NCBI GenBank assembly: GCA_005765155.1 | Contig: VCCP01000004.1 | Coordinates: 2,232,001 to 2,296,000, forward strand | DNA length: 64,000 bases | Direction: 5' to 3' | Source of the DNA: Zelopaecilomyces penicillatus | Taxonomy: Eukaryota; Ascomycota; Sordariomycetes; Hypocreales; Pseudodiploosporaceae | Part shown: positions 48,392 to 59,894 of the stretch, piece by piece | Layout of the letters: every line of letters begins with the position of its first letter | How positions within the stretch are numbered: position 1 is the first letter of the stretch | Notes under the pieces: model-generated | Database searches by the model: none | Told to the model about the DNA's origin: nothing | Seen by the model: the letters and a program-made list of their open reading frames with translations, nothing else | Program-made: the position numbers and the translations under genes

Positions 48392-49376
48392 CTATATAAC
48401 AACGACAAAACAAAGCCAGCCATCAGGATACGCCGCCTCTCTCATCAAATCCGACAACGGCGCAGCAAACGGCGCCATCGCGCCGTGCAACACTACTCCC
48501 GCTAGTACGGGATCCCGGCTGCTTGGAAACAGCACCGGCATCATGTCCTTGAGGGCCTGGCCTAGTAGCTTGGGTTTGCGATCCGGGCTGGCGGCGGGGA
48601 CGAGTGACTGGACAACTTTGAAGGAGCCGGCTGTGGTGGTGGAGGCAGAGGTAGAGGCGGCAGGATCAGGGCCGTCTGGTGGTGTGGAGGGTATGTAGAT
48701 GCGTATGGGGATGTGTTTGAGGGCGGCTGGAGTGTTGAGGAGGCGGGTGTTGACGCGCATGAAGGAGGTGTAGTTGTTGTCGATGACGGCGTGCCAGAGT
48801 TGGTTGGTTTGGTCCTTGGACATTTTCATGACTTGGTTTGCATTGCCATTGCGAACGTAGTCAGCCTGATGAGAGAGAATGTCAGTTATCTCTGTTAAAC
48901 CTTTTGTCTGATGAAATCCTCATGTCTAGCATTTTGATAGTTGTCCAAGGTCACCCCTCCCTCTTTCGTCTTCCCTCTTCACAGGTATCACAAATCTCAA
49001 TCTCCCACATCACCGTTATCAAGACCCATTCGCACCTAAAAATAATACACAGTAAAACTGAACTCACCTCTTTGACACTGTTGAGAAACGTATCCGCAAT
49101 ATCCCACGACACCCCATCTTTCACCACCAACCGCCAGGGTAGGCTCGGCTGATACAGGTCCACCAGCAGGCCCGTCGCCAGGTTCCTCAGCAGCACGTCC
49201 TCAAAGTGGAAGCTAGAGCAGCTGGCGTTGAAAAATGCCGACAGGCGAGGCAGCAGTAGGGATAAGTAGCTGAAGCGCGGCACGCTGGTGATGAAGGGTG
49301 TCGTCGGCGCGGATGGGTGCGTGATGTGTAGCGGGATCTGGGTGGCCCAGAGGGCTTGCGATACGGACGTCGACAT
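48392..49376 (-). CDS. ATG5: Autophagy protein Atg5
   Basis: A 260-residue Atg5, the acceptor of the ubiquitin-like Atg12. The Atg12-Atg5-Atg16 complex promotes Atg8 lipidation at the phagophore. Exons are 49376-49068 and 48865-48392, with a 202-nt intron and phase 0. Seen: the N-terminal WATQIPLHITH and SVPRFSYLSLLLPRL, FHFEDVLLRNLATGLLVDLY, then PWRLVVKDG. The junction FLNSVKE|ADYVRNG spans the conjugation site, where Lys102 is the predicted Atg12 acceptor (the K of the KEAD-type motif). The second ubiquitin-fold half includes NLYTSFMRVNTRLLN-like sequence and IPIRIYIPSTPP. It ends in DGWLCFVVVI. The size is slightly below the usual 280-320 of filamentous fungi, mostly from short loops. The pathway is normally induced by starvation. 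Confidence 0.95.
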
Positions 49377-50032
49377 TCTTGTTATTTTATGCTGGACACA
49401 TGGCGGGGAAGGGAAAGATGGTGTTGCGATTTTTTCTTTATATTTTTGCCTTGGGGATGTGCCATATGCTGTTTGTTTCTATAAAGAGCGTCATGAGAGG
49501 GCAGAAAATGAGCCACGTCAAGATTGAGGGTTGAGGTTGAGGTTGTCACTGGTTAGGTAGGGTGTGTGGGGTTTGCACGCCTGAGATAATGCCTAATACT
49601 TGCGCTGAATAGCCTGCGCCTCAACGGACAAACGCCTTGTGGTAGAGCTTCCCGTCCGTCACTCACTCTTCTGCCTAAATTAAAGAAAGCTAAGATATAT
49701 CAGACTATGCATGAAACATTAGGCATCCATTTTTCTGTCTTTAGTCAATCTCTTTGGCGCAAAGGTGGAGGAGACTTTGGACTGCTTGGGTGTATGTTTA
49801 GGGTTACAAGTATATACAGATTGATTATGTTTGATGCCATGTTTGTTACTCTGTCACTTCACTCTAAGTTTAACCTGTTATGATATTAATCAATTCACAG
49901 GCATGATCATCACTTAAAAGATTACTCGGCAAAGCATTTGAAACTCAATGAAATTAGATTCGTCAAGTTGCGCTAACTGTGCAAATAGTCATACATCATT
50001 TCCTTCATTCCTCAACACCATTACTTCATCGC
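49377..50032. other. Intergenic, ATG5 promoter
   Basis: 656 bp upstream of ATG5 and downstream of the repeat-protein gene. AT-rich; nothing specific seen. Confidence 0.5.
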
Positions 50033-51483
50033 TCATAGCCCACGATGTTGTTCCTGATGGGACACACTATGACGCTTCTCACGATCATGTGTAGCATCAT
50101 CGTGGTGTACAATCGGCTGTCCAATATGCTTCTGAAGTACTGAGGGAGGCACTTGAGCAGCATCGGTTGGATCCCTTCCAGCGTAGTTATTTCCATGCCT
50201 GTAGATTAAAATCTTTTAGAACCAAGCTCTCACGACAACACTTCTATCGTCAAATTTGTTCCCACTCACGACTGGTTAAAGGTCTTATCGCCACCCATTG
50301 TCTTGCTGCCATCAAGGTTGCTGTCAACTCGGGGGTCCATCTTGTTCAACATGTCGTTGGAGTGAGGACCGGCAGTATTGGGAGCTGGGCCAGTGGAGTG
50401 AATGCCTGCAGCACCGCCATGGGTTCCGTGGTTGCCAGAGGTATTGTGAAGGTTTGAGGTACCGTGCAGACCACTGGTTCCCTGATGACCAGAAGTGTTG
50501 TGCAGACCACTGGTTCCCTGGTGACCAGAAGTACCGTGGAGTCCAGTAGCTCCGGGTTGACCGCTGTGCAAAGCACCGCCATGGCTGGTAGAATCAATGC
50601 GAGGGTCAGCGACATTGGCCATGTGGGAGCTGTGAGCTGCATGAGAGCCCTCAGGGATGCCATGAGAGGTATTGCCGCTGTTGAAAAATGCGCCGCCAGT
50701 GTTGGTTGAAGATGTGCCCTGAGGGTTCATGCCCATGTTGCGGCTGTGGTCGCGGTCAGAGTCGACACGAGGATCCATCTTATTCATCAAGTTGGAGTCG
50801 TGAGGTCCATCAGTTCGGTTGGCTGTGCCACTGGATCCGAAAGCAGTCTGGCCGTGACCAGTAGTAGAGCTGCCGGTATTGAATCCAGTAGAACCACCAG
50901 TAGTGGCGGTGCCCTGAGGGTTCATGCCCATATTGCGGCTGTGGTCGCGGTCAGAGTCGACACGTGGATCCATCTTGTTCATCAAGTTGGAGTTGTGAGG
51001 GCCATCTGTTCGGTTGGCTGTTCCGCTGGATCCAAATGCAGTCTGGTTGTGGCCGGTAGTGGAGCTACCAGTGTTGAATCCAGTAGAACCACCTGTAGTG
51101 GCGGTGCCATGAGGGTTCATGCCCATGTTGCGGCTGTGATCCCGATCAGAGTCAACCCGGGGGTCGGCCTTGTTCAACAAGTTGGAGTTGTGAGGGCCGT
51201 CTGTTCGGGTGGAGGAGCCACCTGTGTGTGTTCCTTGGCTGCCACCAACGGTGTAGTTGTTGCCGCTGCTGCCCAGAGATGTGTCATGAACGCCAGTGGT
51301 GCCATGGTGGCCTGCCTGGTGAGAATCAATTCTGGGGTCGGCCGCGTTGGCAACATTGGAGTTGTGTGTTCCATGGGTTCCATGAGTTCCATGAGTTCCG
51401 TGAGTGCCGTGAGTGCCTGAATGTTCTGAGGACTTGTGATCGGAAGACAAAACTTCCTTGACCTTGTTGACAATTGAAGACAT
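50033..51483 (-). CDS. Repetitive disordered Gly/His/Thr-rich protein, LEA-like
   Basis: A 459-residue hydrophilic protein. Exons are 51483-50270 and 50198-50033 (71-nt intron, GTGAGT donor, CTACAG acceptor). The second exon adds NNYAGRDPTDAAQVPPSVL, absent from the unspliced frame. Seen: the N-terminus MSSIVNKVKEVLSSDHK, then six GTH units, then three units of about 65 residues containing NLMNKMDPRVDSDRDHSRN, NMGMNPQGTATTGGSTGFN and TTGHGQTAFGSSGTANR. DPR(V/I)DS occurs six times. A later part has GTSGHQGTSGLH units. There is no signal peptide or membrane segment. It resembles fungal stress or dehydration-associated hydrophilins of unknown biochemistry, but I cannot name it. A TATA box and a CCAAT box stand upstream. 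Confidence 0.85.
50731..51315. repeat. 195-bp tandem repeats inside the coding region
   Basis: Near-identical units start at 50731, 50926 and 51121 (spacing exactly 195 bp). Each encodes 65 residues and differs at a few synonymous and conservative sites. The third unit diverges after its first half. Confidence 0.85.
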
Positions 51484-53260
51484 GATGACTGATGGTTGTG
51501 TTGCAAGTTTTGATAGGTTGTTGTTTGTATGCAAAAGGTAAAAGACTTTTGTAAGTGTGATTTGAGTTGAGGGAGTTGCTTGTTGGTTGTTATGATGGTA
51601 TTGTGATGATGAGATAGAATCGATGAGGATGATGACATGACCTTTGGGTTTATATAGACGATGGCAACAATGTATTACAGAGTTGTCTATTGGCCTTCGG
51701 ATCTCACCATGATGACATAGGGCCTCCCACAGCTGCAACCCAGCTTTGTCCATCATGGCAGATCAAGCTTCCGGGCAGCCAATAGCACCCGCCTGCCCGT
51801 CAGTCCGACTGCCCTTCGTCATAGCATTGGCCATTTCCCTGGCATGAAGCTTTGGCACCGGCACATGGCTCTTGGTTTCAACAGGGCCTTGGGCTCTTGG
51901 CTCTTGGCTGCAGGCAATAACGTGTGGATGCGCGACATCTCAAAGGCGTGCCGAGGGACCGCACTCGGTTCGGACACGTCATTCTGGGAAGATGGTGACG
52001 TTGGGCTCTTTATTTTGGGAGGCAGATCCGGAGCTTTTCGACCAGCGTGCAGCAGCACCACAGCAGCCAGTGTGGAGATGGACGGGGATGTTTGCTGGGA
52101 ACAGGTGGAGTCTCTAGAAACTGGAGGCTTGTCGCAGAAAAAGAAGCGCAAGACAAGTTGCAACGGCTGCACTGGTGCATTGCATGACGCCATGACTTCT
52201 CCAGCGGGCGCTGATCGCCCTGTCATTGGCCCACAGCGGCGCCTGTGGCTGTGGTGGCGGGGCCATGCAGCCCTGCAATTCTGTCCTGCTGTTTGCCATC
52301 GGCGATCGTGGCTGGTGAGCTGTCATGAGTGGGTCCGGTCTATCGATAAACCAAGCAAGCTTGAATGTTGAGCCACTCCACTATTGCCAACAAGTTACAA
52401 CATTACAACATGGCCTGTTCAACCCCGTTTATTGTCCAACTTTGTCCCTTGTGCGATGCTAGATATCCGTGGCCTGGCTGCCAGGGCCCAATCATGACGA
52501 GGGATCTACAGGGTATTTGCCTTGGAACTGGCTCATCGGGTCCTTGAGGCGTCGCCAGTAAACGAGGAACATCTCGATCAGGATTCTCACAAGGGCAGTT
52601 CAGAACGCTCTTTGTGTTTCCATAGGTAAGCCACAGGGATGTTCGGCACAGATACGGTAATAAAACCGGTTTATTAGGTCATAGTTGCGCAAAGCTTCTT
52701 GAGAAGAATGCCCAAAGCTTGCGGATCATGAAACGGTTACAGTCGCACAATGAGGAAAACACAGTACTGCGGATGGTACATACAGATTGTATTGGTAAAA
52801 CCTGTTATTACCTTACCTAGTCTATGAATGAATAGTTGGAAATTATTGCCTCTGCTGTCTCTGTACTATGCAACTGGAGGGGAAACAGGCTGAAGTATGG
52901 TGTAAAACATCAAGACTGAGTATCATAGTGTCACTTGAAAGAATGTTTTAATCGAATTACCAACACGTATAATTAATATCATGTAGAATACGGGGTATTA
53001 TCATAATCGTGATATCCAAACTCAAGTCAACAGGCAAACTGTGCGCATTCCGAAAATAGTACAATATGAATCAACACCGAAGCAAACCGCATCCTCCCAC
53101 AGTCCCACGAATTTCAGATCTGCTGTATTACACCATCATAGTGGCGCGACCTGCAGGTTGTGAAAACTTTCAGTTGTGTAAATCACCTGCTTTACCAAAT
53201 TCTTTCTCCTTAAGATTACAGAGATACTGTATTGAGAGAAGAAAATCTGCAAGAAGGCGA
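51484..53260. other. Intergenic, repeat-protein promoter and MARVEL 3' flank
   Basis: 1.78 kb. Apart from the promoter elements, ORFs at 51844-52371 (plus) and 51819-52226 (minus) overlap and have no domain. 52,370-53,060 is AT-rich. No gene supported. Confidence 0.5.
51649..51693 (-). promoter_or_regulatory. TATA and CCAAT boxes of the repeat-protein gene
   Basis: The minus strand reads TATATAAA at 51656-51649, 166 bp upstream of the ATG, and CCAAT at 51693-51689, about 33 bp further upstream. The strong TATA box suits an inducible gene. Motif match only. Confidence 0.5.
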
Positions 53261-53877
53261 CTAGACTCGGCTTCGGCGGTACCAGCGACCGCGACGTTGG
53301 GGAGTGGCAGCATCGAGTCGGTCGTGGTTTTTCTGGCGGCGCACCCACAAGGCACCGACGAGAGCTGAGATGAGCCAGAGAAGGGCTGAGAGGAAGGAAA
53401 ACGCTATGCCGGTTTTGAACCTGCCACAAAGATTTCCCCGAGGAGCCACATTACGCCAGTCAAAGACGCGGCCACAGCTGCCGTCGAGGCGCTGTCAGGG
53501 GAAACCACATTGTTAGCTTAGCCGTTTTAGATGAAATGGGCTTTCCCTTAGCCTTATAGATTGATTGGTAGTTGGTGGTAATGGGACCATAAACATCTAC
53601 TCACATTGACGAGGAGCGCGAAAGCAACCCACCAGAGGATGCTGATGAAAATATCAACAGGCCAGTGGATGAAAGTGCTGGAGAAGGGCAACAGCCACAG
53701 AAGGGCCAGTAGGATAGAGAGACCTGCGACGACTTCGGTGTAGATGAAGCGACCAAGGAACCATGCAGTGCCGTTGGACTTGTGTAGATAGTCGCCGATG
53801 ACGCCGGCGACGATGGCGGCAAAGACAAGCTCCGCAGCACGAAGGATCATGCTCACAATACGAGCAAGAGCAGCCAT
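53261..53877 (-). CDS. MARVEL-domain four-TM membrane protein
   Basis: A 167-residue integral membrane protein of the fungal MARVEL family (related to Nce102 and similar eisosome or membrane-microdomain organisers). Exons are 53877-53605 and 53491-53261, with a 113-nt intron, phase 0 (LLVN|RLDGSC). Seen: four hydrophobic segments (ELVFAAIVAGVIGDYL, YTEVVAGLSILLALLWLLPF, WPVDIFISILWWVAFALLV and FSFLSALLWLISALVGALWV), with the pattern WPVDI..S..WW typical of the family between TM2 and TM3, two extracellular-side Cys (GSCGRVF, GNLCGRF), and a short Arg-rich cytosolic tail (RRQKNHDRLD, RRGRWYRRSR). Role inferred: plasma-membrane or endosomal scaffolding. Confidence 0.9.
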
Positions 53878-54484
53878 GGTGAAACGTGGGCAGCTTTGTC
53901 TGCTATAGCTGTGGTATATGTTGGGGGGACCTTTTTGGATTGGTGCCAGCGGCTGTCGCTCTTTGAAATATCCTTTCTAATAGGGGAAGATCTGAAGGAT
54001 AACTGGAAAGTGGGCAAGGTCTGAGACAACATGCAGATATAAGTCGAGCAACCTGCTACCACATCTGGGTGCGAAGACAGCCCCTTTTATTCATCTCACA
54101 GTTGTACAACCTTCTGTGAGACGAAGCAACAAGTAGTTCTACGCATATACAAACAAGCCAAGAGGCCTCATGAGTCTTCATGACGGCGACATCCAGACTC
54201 AGCCCAGACTTTCACCGGCCACAATGCCGGCTTGGCGAGTGCATTTGGTACCCGATGGGATGACAAGATAACTTCCCATCTTGGCTTTAATATAAACTGA
54301 TACGCAACAACTCGCCAAATAAGAAACTCTGGCTGGCTTGTCTCTTTCCCCCCTCCCTCTTGAGAGTGAAAGATAAACAGCCACTGTGCAAGATCTAGCC
54401 ACGAGGACACTGGGATGAGGTCATGGCCAGCCCCCAAGAGATAAACTGACATACCGCCAGATATGAGGCGTGCGGGATGTCTAT

Positions 54485-54486
<2 letters not shown>

Positions 54487-54550
<64 letters not shown>
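54487..54550. repeat. (GT)32 perfect microsatellite
   Basis: 64 bp of uninterrupted GT, the longest dinucleotide repeat in the window. Able to form Z-DNA. Confidence 0.95.
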
Positions 54551-54554
<4 letters not shown>

Positions 54555-54635
54555 TTAGCTCGCCATTCTCGCACTCCGTGTTAGTATATATATCGGGTCT
54601 CGGCATTCGTCTTATATTGAATCACAGAGGTCTTG

Positions 54636-54656
54636 GTGTGGCTGCGTGAGCCACAC
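54636..54656. repeat. Perfect inverted repeat, 8-bp stem and 5-nt loop
   Basis: GTGTGGCT, loop GCGTG, AGCCACAC. The left arm recurs as a direct copy about 75 bp further on (near 54711). Confidence 0.85.
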
Positions 54657-55634
54657 GGTCTTCACATGTCCCACACGAGATGACGTTGCGCCCGCTGTGA
54701 GCTCGTCATGGTGTGGCTGTGAGCATGGGTAAGTTCTAAGCTATTGGTGCCAGCAGTTTTTGTTTTTGTTTTCACAGTGAGAAATGTACTTGAAATGAGA
54801 CCGTCTAAATAATATGTGACTTAAGAGATTTGATGAAGCAAGATATAAAACTTGGCGGTGGGTGATTGTGGCCATGCAGTTTAGTCTGGGCGATGGCATG
54901 GGGAGGCCTTGGAGTCTTGGGACTTTGCCGCAATTTCCCTTGGTAGTATGCATACTGTGTCTATGGTGCTGCTCGTTCTTGGATGAGTTCATTCGCCATT
55001 TACACTTTTTGACATTCCCTTGGTGAGTGGACAGAACAGCAGCATCTTTGACATCGTTATATCCTCATCATGATGCCCAAGTCGATCGTCATAGAAAGTC
55101 AGTTGGGTTAGGGTTGGGGTAGATAAGTTGGGGCCAGGATGCGGAATCGGAGCTCGATAACGGCTTAGTAATGACGTCGTTGTTGCTCTTATTCTCAACA
55201 GTAGTGGCACTCACGGTTGGCTCTGGATTGCTAGCGGAGGATGCAGTCAATAAGATGAAACCCTCAATTAATGGAAACGGATGCATTTTTACACGGCGAT
55301 GGGTGGACATTCGCCGGAGAGTTTGGTCAGCGCAACTGTACACAACGAGCCGGTGGTTGCGGAAGGATCGTGAACGGAGGTGGAACCCCGCCATCCGCCC
55401 CTCCACGGCCGGGGAACTTAAGTCGCTATTCATCTTCATCGTCGGCCTCATCCTCATCTTCATCTCCTTCATCTCCATATACGACCGTCAGAGCGGTAAT
55501 CACTGAGGTACTGACTGGCTTAGCTGGAGCTACGCTTTATCTCCACGGCACCGTAAAACTACACTATCTGCTGGAGGGGAGCCTGCAAGGATAAAGCTTC
55601 AAGAGCTCCCTCACTCAACAGCTTATAAGCAGCC

Positions 55635-58600
55635 ATGGCAGCCTCTAAGGAACGGGGCATCCGCATCGCCATTGACCGCGGTGGCACATTTACAGACTGT
55701 GTTGGCGAGCACAATGGCAAAGAAACCATCATCAAGCTGCTCTCTGAAGACCCAGCCAACTACAAGGACGCACCCCTAGAGGGTATCCGGCGCATCATGA
55801 GCCACTTCCTGGGCCGCGAGGTGCCCCGCGGCGAGGCTCTGGACACCTCCCAGATTGAGTCCATACGCATGGGCACTACCGTCGCCACAAACGCCCTGCT
55901 GGAACGCAAGGGCGAGAAGATTGCCATGGTCGTTACTAAGGGGTTCAGGGACTGTCTGACAATTGGGAACCAGTCCCGGCCGCGCATTTTTGACCTAGCT
56001 ATCAAGAAACCCGATGTGCTCTATGAGACGGTGGTGGAGATTGATGAGCGTGTTACGCTTGAGGACTATGCTGAAGATCCTGAGAGGAGAATGACGGAGG
56101 CTGAGGCTCAGGCAGGGACACAGGGAGCACAGGGGAAAGACCTCGTCCGTGGTCTCTCTGGTGAGACGGTGCGGATCCTTAAGAGGGCAGACAACGACGA
56201 GATTCGCCAAAAGCTACAAGCCGTGTACGACTCCGGCATTCGCAGCATCGCCGTGTGTCTAATGCACGGATACACATACCCCGACCACGAAGCCCTGATT
56301 GGTAGCATCGCCAACGACATTGGCTTCACCCACATCTCACTAAGTCATGCACTCATGCCCATGGTCAAATTGGTGCCTCGGGCTACGTCCGTCTGCGCTG
56401 ATGCTTACCTGACCCCAGCCATCAAGAAGTACATTGACGGTTTTCAGGCTGGCTTCGAAGGCGGGCTCGGCACACGGAGTGTCAAAGAGGAAAAGGGACC
56501 GAAAGGTGCCAGGTGCGAATTTATGCAGAGCGATGGCGGGCTCGTGGATGTGGACAAGTTTACAGGCCTCAAGGCCATCTTGTCTGGCCCTGCTGGCGGA
56601 GTTGTTGGCTATGCCATTACCTCTTACGATGAGGAGACTAAGACACCAGTCATCGGATTTGACATGGTGAGTGGATGATTCTGTCAACTACAGGAATAAT
56701 CCAACAAGTGAAAAGGGGGTTGAAACATCTTAAGGCTAACAAATTACTGTGTAGGGCGGCACCAGCACAGATGTATCACGATATGGAGAGGGCCGGTATG
56801 AGCATGTCTTCGAGACGACAACGGCTGGTGTCACTATTCAATCGCCCCAGCTCGATATCAACACTGTTGCGGCCGGTGGCGGCTCCAGGCTCTTCTTCCG
56901 CAACGGCCTCTTCGTCGTCGGCCCCGAGTCCGCCGGAGCACACCCGGGCCCCGCCTGCTACCGCAAAGGCGGCCCCGCCACCGTCACGGACGCTAATCTC
57001 TACCTCGGCCGTCTGCTGCCCGAGTTCTTCCCCAAGATATTTGGCAAGAATGAAGACGAGGGCTTGGATCCTGAAGCAAGCCGGGTGGTGCTCCAGGAGC
57101 TGACAAACCAGGTCAACGAGCAGACTGGCAAGAACCTGAGTGTAGACGAGGTAGCCTACGGATTCCTGACTGTGGCCAATGAGACTATGACGAGGCCCAT
57201 TAGGTCCATCACTGAGGCAAAGGGCCACGACTCGTCAAAGCACCGACTGGCGACTTTTGGCGGTGCAGGCGGGCAGCACGCCGTTGCAATCGCCGAGTCA
57301 CTGGGCATTCAGCAGATTCTCATTCACCGATACTCGTCCGTCTTATCTGCATACGGCATGGCACTGGCCGACGTTGTAGACGAGCGACAAGAGCCAGACT
57401 CTTCAGTCTGGCAAGACGGTGGCAAAGCCGTCGGCGATCTACAGGCCAAAATGGATAAACTCAAGGAAAAATCTCGAGCGACGCTGCGTGACCAAGGCTT
57501 CGAGGACGGCGAGATTGTCTTTGAGGAGTATCTTAACATGCGCTATCGCGGCACCGAGTCTGCTCTCATGATTGTCAAGCCCTCTCCGGCGGAAGCTGAG
57601 GAAAGCTTTGAGGGTAAAGACTGGGAGTTTGGCAAGGCCTTTGTGAAGCAGCATCGGTATGAGTTTGGCTTTACGCTTGATGAGCGCGACATCATCGTGG
57701 ATGATGTACGAGTCCGAGGTATTGGTAAGAGCCTCCGCCATCAAGAACAGACGGTGGATCAGCAGCTTAAAACGATCAAGCGCCAAGAAGTGTCCACACA
57801 AAGCCAGCACGGCAAACAGGACGTCTATTTCGAAGCTGGTAGAGTGAGCACTCCCATCTATAAACTGGAGAATCTTAGTATCGGTGATGTCATTACCGGA
57901 CCTGCGATGCTTGCAGATGGCACGCAAACTATTGTAGTCACTCCGAGAACGACGGCTCTTATAACGGGAACACATGTCATCTTGGACAATACTAGAGAGA
58001 GTCACAAGGATAGGTAAGCCAGATCCAGAAAGGGACACAGAAAACCACACAGAGAAGTAAAATTAACAAAATGCTAACTTAATGTTACAGCTCGCACAAG
58101 GAAGAGTCAGAGAGAGAAGTCGATCCCATCATACTCAGCATCTTTGGCCATAGATTCATGGCCATCGCCGAACAAATGGGCCGCGCTCTTCAAAAGACCA
58201 GTGTCAGCACAAACGTCAAAGAACGCCTTGACTTCTCCTGCGCCATCTTCGATGCCACAGGCGGTCTCGTAGCCAACGCGCCCCATCTGCCCGTCCATCT
58301 GGGCTCCATGTCAACATGCGTTCGGCGTCAGGCAGAAATTTGGGAGGGCAGGTTGCAAAAGGGAGACGTCATCATTTCGAACCACCCATCCTATGGTGGT
58401 ACTCACTTACCAGACGTGACCTTGGTGATGCCTGCGTTTGACGCAAAGGGCGAAAATATTCTCTTCTACGCAGCTTCTAGGGCCCATCATGCTGATATTG
58501 GTGGTATTAACGCCGGTAGCATGCCGCCGCATTCCCGGGAGCTGTTTCAGGAGGGAGCATCGATTCGGAGTGAAAAGCTCGTCAGCGGTGGCAAGTTTAA

Positions 58601-59894
58601 TGAAAAGAGAGTGGTTGAGTTGTTCTACGACGAGCCCTCAAAATACCCGGGTTGCAGCGGAACGCGCTGCCTTGCTGACAATATCAATGACCTACGGGCA
58701 CAGGTGTCCGCCAACCAAAAAGGCATTTCACTCATTGAGACACTGATTGAAGAGTACGGTGAAGAAACCGTCCAGTTTTACATGGTCAATATCCAGAAGA
58801 ATGCCGAGCTGTGCGTGCGCAGACTTCTCAAGGACGTTTACAAACGTTTTAAAGGAAAGGAGCTCTCCGCCATTGACTACATGGACGATGGGAGCCCAAT
58901 TCAACTCAAGATTACCATCGATGCTGAGAAGGGCGAGGCCGAGTTTGACTTTGAGGGTACCGGACCGGAGGTGTATGGCAATATCAACACCCCTCAAGCT
59001 ATCACTTTCAGTGCCATCATCTACTGTCTTCGTTGTTTGATTTCGGAGGACATACCCCTAAACCAAGGCTGCTTAAAGCCAATCCATGTAAAAATCCCAC
59101 CAAAATCAATTCTCTCACCGTCGGCGGGCGCCGCCGTTGTGGGAGGCAATGTACTCACCAGCCAGCGCATCACGGATGTCATTTTGAAGGCTTTCCAGGC
59201 CTGTGCAGCCAGCCAGGGATGTTGCAACAACCTGACTTTTGGTTTCGGAGGTAACCAGTCCGGCAAGGAAGCTGTCAAGGGCTTCGGTTACTATGAAACA
59301 ATTGCTGGTGGGAGCGGTGCTGGTCCGGACTGGGTTGGCACCAGTGGCGTTCATGTCCACATGACAAACACAAGAATAACAGATTCTGAGATATTCGAGC
59401 GTAGGTATCCCGTCATCCTGCGAGAGTTCTCCATCCGACAAGGCTCAGGAGGCGACGGCCAGCACCGTGGCGGCGACGGTGTCATTCGCGACATTGAATT
59501 CCGCATTCCCCTTCAAGTATCCATCCTTAGCGAACGACGAGTATACCGCCCATACGGCCTCAACGGAGGCGAAGACGCAAAATGCGGGCTCAACCTGTGG
59601 GTGAGGAAAGTGGAGAAGACAACCTGGGAGGATTCACTAAAGAAACTCCATGACAGTGATAGCAGCAGCAGCGGCAGTGGCGAGCCAACTGAGTTTGAAG
59701 AAAGACACATCAACATGGGCGCGAAGAATACCGCGGCAATGAAGGCCGGTGATCGGATCATTATATGTACGCCCGGTGGTGGAGGCTGGGGCAAGCCTGG
59801 TGTCGAGAGTATGGAAAGAAGGCGAGCCGACCCGATGGATAGCTGGAAGAAAGGCAGTGGAGCAGCTAGGGATGACATTGCGCTTCAAGCCTAA
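55635..59894 (+). CDS. 5-Oxoprolinase (ATP-hydrolysing), HyuA-HyuB fusion
   Basis: A 1,364-residue enzyme that opens 5-oxo-L-proline to glutamate with ATP, closing the gamma-glutamyl (glutathione) cycle; cytosolic. Exons are 55635-56666, 56755-58013 and 58091-59894, with introns of 88 and 77 nt, in frame. Seen: the N-terminal Hydant_A_N part with DRGGTFTD at 14-21 and GTTVATNALLERKG; the HyuA domain with FMQSDGGLV, ILSGPAGGVVGYA, GFDMGGTSTDVSRY and FGGAGGQHAVAIAE; then the HyuB half starting near SSHKEESEREVDPIILSIFG with SNHPSYGGTHLPDVTL, YAASRAHHADIGG, PLNQGCLKPI, GGSGAGPDWVGTSGVH and CTPGGGGWGKP. The length is in the usual range (about 1,290-1,370), and the Ser-rich insert near residue 1285 is a loop. 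The start follows MAASKERGIRIAIDRGGTF. Normal gene. Confidence 0.95.

Larger units (their letters stand above)
53878..55634. other. Intergenic, divergent MARVEL and oxoprolinase genes
   Basis: 1.76 kb holding both promoters, a long GT repeat and a perfect hairpin. A plus-strand frame at 55171-55506 begins with a signal-peptide-like stretch (see findings) but is not supported as a gene. Confidence 0.5.

Noticed and set aside
50746..51420. 224-codon plus-strand ORF antisense to the repeat-protein gene
   Set aside because: Open only because the 195-bp repeat lacks stops in that frame. The sense strand has intron signals, a second exon and promoter elements.
51844..52371. 175-codon plus-strand ORF upstream of the repeat-protein gene
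   Set aside because: Overlaps an antisense ORF, no recognisable domain, no conserved-looking block.
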